A DNA stretch of 64,000 bases from NCBI GenBank assembly GCA_011109175.1, contig RDEW01000043.1, positions 248,001 to 312,000 on the forward strand. The letters are read 5' to 3'. Below the pieces are notes generated by a model, which saw only the letters and a program-made list of their open reading frames with translations, had not been told where the DNA came from and did not search any database. Numbering within the stretch: the stretch's first letter is position 1; the number at the start of each line of letters is the position of its first letter. The translations under genes and the position numbers were made by a program. The DNA is from Dicyema japonicum (Eukaryota; Dicyemida; Rhombozoa; Dicyemidae). This document shows, piece by piece, positions 57,217 to 64,000 of the stretch.

Positions 57217-57275
57217 CATATTCAAAATCTTCTCATAATCTCAGTGTCTAAAAGGATGGCTTCGGACAGAAACAA
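57217..57275 (+). pseudogene. Duplicated fragment of an asparagine synthetase exon
   Basis: CAAAATCTTCTCATAATCTC and AGTGTCTAAAAGGATGGCTT with CGGACAGA match 58146-58197 in the gene (CGAAATCTTCTCACAGCCTC ... CGGACAGA) at about 90%. It lies about 110 bp upstream of the gene's start codon and diverges abruptly afterwards. Confidence 0.75.
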
Positions 57276-57385
57276 AAAAAGTTAATAGATTATTGAAATT
57301 TTATTTAATTTAAAAATATTTTTATAAATTGTAGACGATAAAATTATATAAACCTTAAGTCTAAAATAATTAATCGCCGAATATC

Positions 57386-59255
57386 ATGTGTGGAATTTGG
57401 GCATTATTTGGATACAACCTTGAACATTCGCAGTTCATAGACACAGCCATGGAAGTGTCCCACAGAGGACCCGATTGCATGAGGTTTGAGACAATCAGTC
57501 AACAAAAAAATGCCTGCCTTTGTTTCCACCGATTAGCAGTGGTAGACAAAGTGTTCGGAATGCAACCAATGCGACTTTATGAGTATCCTCATTACTATTT
57601 GTTGTACAATGGAGAAGACTATAACTTCAGACAGGTTTATAAAAATCAATATTTCTAAGTTGGGTGACAAATATAATTTCAAATTTACCACAAACTGCGA
57701 TACCGAGTTTTACTTCATCTGTACGCATTTGGAGGAATCAAACTGATGACTGAAAGCCTCGATGGAGTTTTTTCCTTCTGCATATATGACGCTTTGGAGA
57801 AAAAGGTTTTCATTGGACGAGATACCTTCGGAGTTAGGCCGAGTTTTTATTTATACGATGGGAAGATGCTTGGAGTATGCTCGGAATTGAAAGGTACTCG
57901 TAAACTCACTCAGGCCTTTATCCATTGAAAAAATTCTGTAGTGAAGATTGTATTCTTGAACCGATAAAACCAGGATTTTATCATGAATTTGGTATTGATA
58001 ATGATGGAGTAACCACATTATTATCTACTACCAAATTTCACAAAATCGGGGATTTTCCACTCTACACGACTGTTGACTGCATTTTAGAAAATTTGAGTTT
58101 TTTTCATTTTTTAATTTTCTGAAAAATCCGATGTTTTATCGAACATTCGAAATCTTCTCACAGCCTCAGTGTCTAAAAGGATGGCTTCGGACAGAGAAAT
58201 AGGCTGTCTCCTCTCAGGTGATTCATTTGAGTTCTCAATTTTAGGGGGTCTAGATTCAAGCTTGATTGCTGCCTTGGTAAATGATGAATTAAAGAAATCA
58301 GATGCGAGGTATGAATTGCATACCTATACCATTGGATTGCCGAATAGTCCAGACGTCGAGGCCTCCAGATTGGTAGTGGATAACATTTCGCATTGTAGGT
58401 CGCCAAGCATATTAAAAGTCACCACCATGAAATTTTATTTACTGAACAAGAAGGCTTGGATGCCATTGAAGAGGTCATTCAATGTATTGAGAGCTACGAT
58501 GTGACAACAGTTAGGGCATCTACTGGTTAAGTGTTTGTTTTAGTGCCTTTTAGGAATGTACTTGATTAGCAAATGGATTTCGAAGTATGGAAAATCGATC
58601 GTCATTATGTCTGGAGAAGGAGCAGATGAACTGTGTCAAGGATATATTTATTTCAAAAACGCTCCAAATTGTAACGAGGCTCACAATGAGTCTCTTAGAC
58701 TATTAAACGACATTTATTTGTATGACGGACTCAGAGCCGACAGAACAACTTCAAAGGCTGGGTTTGGAAGACTATTTTAATTACAGACTTGAGCTTCGAG
58801 TTCCATTCTTAGATCATCGTTTTTCTGCTTATTACTTGTCTTTACCTGCTTCTTTGCGCTGGTCTGGTCCTAATGATATCGAAAAGAAGTTATTGAGAGA
58901 AGCCTTTGATGGTACGGGAATTTTGCCCGACGAGATTTTGTGGAGAAAAAAAGAAGCATTTAGCGACGGAGTGTCCCCACAAAAAAGATCATGGTTCAGT
59001 GTAATACAGGAATACATCGAAGATAGGGTTTCTTTTATCTATTCAAGTATATTCTAGGTAAACGATGAGGAACTAGCTATGGCTAATGATAAATACCCTT
59101 TTAATACACCGAAAACCAAAGAGGCCTTGTTTTATAGGAATATATTTGAAAAATACTATTCTGGTTGTTCTAGTGTGATTCCTTACATGTGGATGCCCAA
59201 ATGGTGCAATGCAAATGATCCTTCAGCTAGAATTTTAGAAAATTATGAGGCTTAA
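57386..59255 (+). CDS. ASNS: Asparagine synthetase (glutamine-hydrolysing), eight ultra-short introns
   Basis: Makes asparagine from aspartate, glutamine and [12 protein letters not shown] gives the N-terminal nucleophile Cys2; [15 protein letters not shown] and LLYNGEDYN build the glutaminase site. LLSG|GLDSSL is the ATP-pyrophosphatase P-loop. Then come [40 protein letters not shown] and [14 protein letters not shown]. Introns: 57634-57658 (25 nt), 57894-57913 (20), 58097-58121 (25, ending TG), 58218-58244 (27), 58373-58398 (26), 58526-58553 (28), 58762-58786 (25), 59028-59057 (30). One base is missing near 57709-57714 (EF-LHLY). Spliced length is about 554 aa (human 561). Identity is certain. 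The break and the non-AG acceptor leave function open. Confidence 0.95.
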
Positions 59256-59284
59256 CTAATATTAACAATCTCTATTTATCGGTT

Positions 59285-59290
59285 AATAAA
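59285..59290 (+). promoter_or_regulatory. Candidate poly(A) signal of asparagine synthetase
   Basis: AATAAA 30 bases after the TAA stop. Confidence 0.45.
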
Positions 59291-59479
59291 AATTTGGTTT
59301 TATTTAAATTAAATGAGAAATATTTATATTTTGAATATTTGATAATTTATCTATTCCCTTTTTCTTTTTAAAACTTTTCTGCCTACGAATGAAGTGATTT
59401 CCGCACCGGTAGGACGTGTGATGAAAATGGAAGAGGAAGGAACTACTTCTCCATATCTCTTCTGAATCTGAAGCCTTTA

Positions 59480-59605
59480 ATGTTCTATTGGCGGATAGAT
59501 CGGAACAAAGAGGCGTTCTTCCTTGGATTTTTTCCATGGATTAATTAGTTGTGATTGTTTGTGCTGGGCTACAAAAGACTGTAAGCCTGAGGTTAATAAA
59601 TAAAT
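59480..59605 (+). mobile_element. Short non-LTR 3' end
   Basis: A short coding remnant (NVLLADRSEQRG) runs into TTAATTAGTTGTG and GAGGTTAATAAATAAATT, the tail type of the Jockey copies at 22.4 and 42.1 kb. Confidence 0.4.
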
Positions 59606-59879
59606 TACACGGAAAGTCAACTTTGTCTGAGATGGATGAAAGCTCATATTTTTTAAGAGCATAGACGAGGTGATTGACTCAGGGGAGACATTGGAAATCC
59701 GACAGAGACAAAGAACATTCGACAATTGATAATTTTACATTGACTCCACAAGGCAGATTTGTTAATTTTTTTCAAATTCTAGAGCAGGCATGATGCAGCC
59801 CATACATAGACGCATCAGATGCTTTTTCATTTCCAAAATGTCGTGTATCCGATATCTGAGTCCATTAAGCAGGGAGATG

Positions 59880-62140
59880 AGAAGTTATATCCACCTTGAG
59901 AAGATGGAAGCACGTTGCTAGTAGAATGTTGGACTTTTTATGCTTAAAACTGTGCTTTCAACTTCAAAAGTTCCCCTTTGATGTGATGAGGAAGATCTTC
60001 TATCTCTCCTTGATAATGAAATTTTCGAAGGGATTTTAAACATACATTTTGATTACTATGAATGGCTTCAGGCAACTTTCTGTATGTTTTGGAGGATTGG
60101 GACCGTACCTTCGGATGCCGCATTAACGTGTTTTTGAAAAAAAGGGAACATCTTGAGATCACTGGGGATTCGAGAAGACTTGCGTGTCTCAAAATGGCTA
60201 GTTTTCATCCAGCAGGTTCCTGGCTGAACGCCTATCCTTGTACCGAGATTGGCAACATGCTGGACGATGAGGCAGTGAGAATAGTCACCTCGCTATCCAC
60301 TGTCGTTTGGGTGAAATAATCACCATCATACTCAATAAAGCATTTGAAGACAAAAACGATCTTGGAATTGGGAGAAAATGGCTAATTCCAATACCAAAAC
60401 CTGGGAAACCTAGAGGTCCCGCAAACAGTCTAAGACCAATAATTCTATTATCGGTCTTACGGAAAACCCTCTCTATCATTGTATTAAATCGAATCAAAGG
60501 GAAAATCGACAAATTCTTATCGCCTGGACAAAGCGGTTTCAGGGAAAAAAGATCAACCGCCGACATAGTATGGACGCACAGATGTCTGGCGCTATATGTC
60601 AGAAATACAAAAAATGCATAGAAGTTCTGGGGATCGACATGAGTCGTGCATTCGACTCTGTACACAGGGGACTACTTATTAACATTCTGAATACATTTCT
60701 AGACACGGATGATGTTAGAATTATTTCCTTGCTCCTAGAAGATCTCACCTGGCTGTCAAAATCGGAAATACCGCTTCCAATTTTTTAAAACCACTCGGGG
60801 AGTTCCACAAGGGGATTCGTTGTCTCCTATTCTATTTATTATTTATCTTGAGGCTGCACTGAGGGATTTCAGATTATCCATTAAAGGAAATATTATGAGT
60901 TGATTTACGCAGACGATCTGGACTTTGTATCGGATGATTCTGAATTTCTCAAGTACATAAACGAACATCTTCCTAACATTTTCCAAAAATGGTTCTTGAA
61001 GATAAACACTGACAAAACGGAGTTTACATCATTCAGCCATGCAAAGAGGATATCCGACGAGACGTGGAGAAGACATAAGAAGGTCGGATCGCTCTTGGGG
61101 GACGAGGAAGATGTAGCTCGACGGAAAATCCTTGCATCTGGTGCTTTCAGAAGCCTATCTAAAATATGGAGTTCGGGAAAAAGACTTTGTGGAAAAATAA
61201 AGCTTATGATATACAAATACTTTGTTGTGCCCATCCTAATATATAACTGTGGGACATGGGGTTTGTCTAAACGGGCAATGGAGTCTATTGACAGTTTCGA
61301 CCGCAGTATGCTTCGGAAGGCACTTAATATTCACTACAAAATGAAGATCAAAAACGAACAATTATATAAGTTGAGCAAAACAGAACCATTATCCATGGAA
61401 ATCAGAAGATCGAGATGGAGACTGTTCGGTCACATTCTGAGGATGGACCTGGATGTCCCGGCAAATGGAAGGCCTAGAACAACCTTACCTATCACGCTAA
61501 ATGAGGACCTAAAAGCCATATGCAGAGAGTTGAAAACAATGGATGACCTCGATGAACTAAGAGATCTTGCGAAACGGAGAGGCCTTTGGATGCGAGTGGT
61601 GCAAAGGGTGGCCGGCGCGGCACAAGGGAACCTTAATTGACTTTTGTTTTTTTTATGTGTTCTCGCAGTGCTGATAATAATATCCACTGTCCTGCAGGTT
61701 GAGCACAGGCAGTTTTCTAAGGCACGCCGTCTCATCGTGACGTTTAAAAACGCACTTTCCTCTGCTGGCCACCACTGCATTTTGGTCTCACCCAATACGA
61801 TGGCAAACGCTCCGACGGGATGACAACATTCCCTTTGCTAATGGTCGGAACCTGGCTTGGGACGATACAGGTTTCGGACCCAGGTGATGTTTCTAAACAA
61901 GCCGAACATCAAAAGGGAAGGAAGTATCGAAGTATCTCGGATGATCACTTGTTGTCCTATTTGCTGTTTGAGACGTCAGGAATCCTAGACTTACATGCGG
62001 ACGATCTAATCTGCGAAATCGACTCAATGATCCAAATGACGACCAAGGATTCACGTGAGACTAGATGGCTTCGAGAGAGTTTCTCAGAGGAAACAGCATG
62101 ACCATTCAAGCTCCATAAATTAAGTTCTCTTTTAACTGTT
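59880..62140 (+). mobile_element. YLDD-family retroelement 3' half, copy E, split by a YADD insertion
   Basis: Left part to 60304: KMASFHPAGSWLNAYPCTEIG and MLDDEAVRIVTSL, the block before the Cys/His knuckle. Right part from 61681: LSCRLSTGSFLRHAV (knuckle end), GKRSDGMTTFPL / FANGRNLAWDDTG (nuclease block in two frames), then KGRKYRSISDDHLLSYLLFE and TRWLRESFSEETA. TATCCACTGTC is present at both edges of the insertion. Confidence 0.72.
60305..61680 (+). mobile_element. YADD-family retrotransposon nested in copy E, 5'-truncated
   Basis: 1376 bp flanked by TATCCACTGTC at 60294-60304 and 61681-61691, an 11-bp target duplication. RT: RKWLIPIPKPGKPRGPANSL, SLRPIILLSVLRKTLSII, QSGFREKRSTADIVWTHRCL, LGIDMSRAFDSVHRGLL, RGVPQGDSLSPILFIIYLEA and YADDLDF (60906-60917). 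Then one 246-codon open frame (60900-61640) runs through YKYFVVPILIYNCGTWG, SRWRLFGHILRMD and GRPRTTLPITLNEDLKA to the stop. The tail is GTGCTGATAATAA. Only two shifts (near 60620 and 60790-60895) interrupt it. The youngest-looking retro-insertion here. Confidence 0.88.
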
Positions 62141-62394
62141 TAGTTTAAAAAATTAGTTAATTCAATGACATCGAATTTTGAGAACAAAAAACCATTAATT
62201 TGAATACCTTCTTAAAAGCAGATCTGTAATGTTCATCGCAAAGCAAAACTGAATTTGCTCAGCCCATTAGATATTTGGTCAAGAATTTCTTTCAACTGAT
62301 CATTCTCTCTCCTTTTCTATCAGTGGGCTCATGTAATTCGCTTTTCTCAGGTGGCGCAGTGTCAAAATGAAAAAATCATTTTTCTTCTTCCCGC
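62141..62394. other. Unassigned spacer
   Basis: No supported feature. Confidence 0.35.
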
Positions 62395-62530
62395 TCAACT
62401 GGAAGGGTTCTCACAACTGTAAGGACTGGGCGTCTTCTTCCCTTTCCTTTAGTTCTGACTGGACTTGTGTGATATTGGAAAGTTTCTGTTTTTGCGACCG
62501 TGGGAACTGGATACATCTAATTAATTTTTA
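62395..62530 (+). repeat. Dispersed repeat R2, copy 2
   Basis: TCTCACAACTGTAAGGACTGG, GGACTTGTGTGATATTGGAAAG and ACCGTGGGAACTGGATA correspond to 9902-10020. As at 9.5-10.1 kb, it follows a YLDD-family 3' end, so it may be a downstream companion of that family. Confidence 0.5.
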
Positions 62531-62716
62531 AGGGCCACCCCCTCCATGTAAACATAATGACCATTTCACATTCTTCGAAGAATAAATTGACCGAAATCCA
62601 GTAAGTCGCCAATAGAATCATTGTCTCTAATTCCGAGTCTGACTCTTGAACAGCTTTAACTTGAATGACACCGAAAATTCGTGAGGGCGGACAACTTACT
62701 AAACATCCCTCTACGA

Positions 62717-63369
62717 CAGGGGTGTTCAAACATGCGGCCGCGAGCCTCGATGGCGCAAAGTAATGTTTAGTGGAGTTCGTTAAATGCAACAGTACCGTGC
62801 AGCCCGATTTGATGCCTATAAAACAAAATATTTTAATTATTTTTTAATAGTATTTGTAAATCTTGTTTGTCAATGCCACGTGTTTTTCTGGAACTAAAAA
62901 AACGGTGTTTGAAAAATGAAAAGAGAGTGTTTCAAAAAATGGGAATTTCTCTATTTTTTCAACGATTGATGGAAAAATACATCATCACCAGTTTATCGCT
63001 ATACCGAAAGAATACAACTTAAAAAAGCATTACCATTCCAATCATAGATCATACGATTATTTCGAAGGTACTAAGTTGTTTATTAACCAATAAGGTCCAA
63101 TGCGTGTTTCAAAGCTAAATGAATTACGAAATAATATGACTTCGTCACAGGGTCATTTCACAAAAAATTCACAATCGAAGTACTGCATCAGTTACTGCAA
63201 GCTATGAAATCAGGAGAATGCTTGCAATAAATGGGAAATCACATTGTGATTTCATCAAGCAATGTTCGTAGAGTCTACGATTTTTATCAAATATCTCAAA
63301 AATCACCAGAGATACGAAAATATTCCTAACCTGTTCTGGAGAGAGGTTCAAAATGTTCGACCTCGGCTT
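62717..63369 (+). mobile_element. hAT element fragment (GTF2IRD2/EPM2AIP1-like transposase)
   Basis: CAGGGGTGTTCAAACATGCGG at 62717 is a standard hAT terminus. Plus-strand coding follows: KMKRECFKKWEF, then AIPKEYNLKKHYHSNHRSYD and YFEGTKL (62990-63075), the zinc-binding H-x4-H region and linker of this hAT lineage. The catalytic part is missing. The right end is not resolved because a retroelement 3' end begins at about 63370. Confidence 0.65.
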
Positions 63370-63430
63370 TGTCATTGGGATCACTTAGTTTCTCTTTTAA
63401 CTCAGTGATCCTGGGGAAATAATATTAATA
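63370..63430 (+). mobile_element. Jockey-like 3' stub with 8-bp hairpin
   Basis: GGATCACT (63378-63385) / AGTGATCC (63404-63411), then TGGGGAAATAATATTAATATAA. Only the terminal ~60 bases of the element are present. Confidence 0.5.
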
Positions 63431-63454
63431 TAAGCCCAAAATATTGTATCTAAC

Positions 63455-63900
63455 TTATCCTTCAGTGCTGAACGTGCTGAACAAATGTGAGAAGAAATCA
63501 ACCTCCTGAAATGCCTAACAGGTCTATGGAAAATCACCTATACTTAAAACGCTCTACTCACAGTACATCGAACCATGCATTTCACATGCGTGTACTTCAT
63601 GGAGACCACTGGCCTCTTATACGAACATCCAGAAAATCTCTCCGCAATCCAGAAAAGGGCCTTTAAACTAACTGAAAGATGGTATACAGGGGAAAATATC
63701 ATATCACCGACGCCCATAAGATACTAATCGAAAAAAACAAAAATGGACACTAATGCCAAAAAGGAAGTGCTCACCCGCAACGAACTTGTGTAGGCTCAAG
63801 GGATCAACACCGAGCAAAGATGAGAGCCTGATCCAATTCGTCGGGATCACTTAGTTGTTTTCGGTTTAACAGTGGTCTTTGAAATTAACTTTAATTTAAT
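63455..63900 (+). mobile_element. Jockey-like 3' end, second copy of the 43.8-44.2 kb terminus
   Basis: GTGCTGAACAAATGTGAGAAG to TTTGAAATTAACTTTAATTT corresponds to 43793-44218 with scattered differences. The hairpin is GATCACT (63844-63850) / AGTGGTC (63870-63876), one pair being a G-U. Confidence 0.75.
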
Positions 63901-64000
63901 AGTGACTTGTTTATAGTTTGTTGTATTGTTAATGCTGTCCTTTAACGATCCACGACAGGGTTTCTACTAATGCCATCTAACACGTGTAATTGGATCTACT

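Noticed and set aside
62717-63279. Right boundary of the hAT element at a TCTACGA repeat (62710-62716, 63273-63279)
   Set aside because: The sequence before 63272 does not resemble the left terminal repeat, so the 7-base match is probably chance.

Overview
The window looks like nuclear DNA of a small-genome animal, most probably a dicyemid mesozoan (Dicyema-like). Two things seen in the sequence suggest this. First, it carries metazoan-type genes, including a nuclear hormone receptor, an ETS-domain factor and CIR1. Second, these genes are cut by spliceosomal introns of only about 20-31 nt (GT...TTTTAG/CAG) that restore conserved reading frames at almost every junction. Such tiny introns are a published hallmark of dicyemids. 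The species assignment itself is inference.

Host genes, in order: an IMMP1-like inner-membrane peptidase whose catalytic Ser and Lys are both replaced (7.6-8.2 kb, +); mitochondrial-type malate dehydrogenase (16.6-17.7 kb, +); a nuclear receptor with an intact DNA-binding domain and a damaged ligand-binding domain (22.9-25.0 kb, -); an unidentified short gene with two ultra-short introns (25.9-26.1 kb, -); an RMI2-like OB-fold protein (31.8-32.2 kb, -); a shortened CIR1 (36.3-37.0 kb, +); mitochondrial ribosomal protein mL40 (38.1-38.7 kb, -); a minimal ETS protein (41.0-41.4 kb, -); and asparagine synthetase with eight introns (57.4-59.3 kb, +). Several of these carry exactly one missing base relative to the conserved frame. 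This could be assembly error or early decay, and the sequence alone cannot decide.

The rest is mostly a transposon graveyard. DNA transposons: a Tigger/pogo element with a 406-codon open frame at the left edge; hAT elements, one nested in another; and a FLYWCH-MULE with TIRs and a 10-bp TSD inserted in a dispersed repeat. Retroelements fall into several groups: (a) a family here called YLDD, with an N-terminal PHD-like finger, an RT with a YLDD box, a C-terminal Cys/His knuckle and a candidate restriction-like nuclease, present in about nine copies; (b) a family here called YADD, with an APE-type endonuclease and (TAA)n tails; (c) Jockey/CR1-like families, several sharing a 3'-terminal hairpin. 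Nested and back-to-back insertions with readable target-site duplications let part of the insertion history be ordered.

The genes do not form an operon or pathway. They are independent loci scattered on both strands among repeats. No rRNA, convincing tRNA, CRISPR array or prokaryotic feature was seen.
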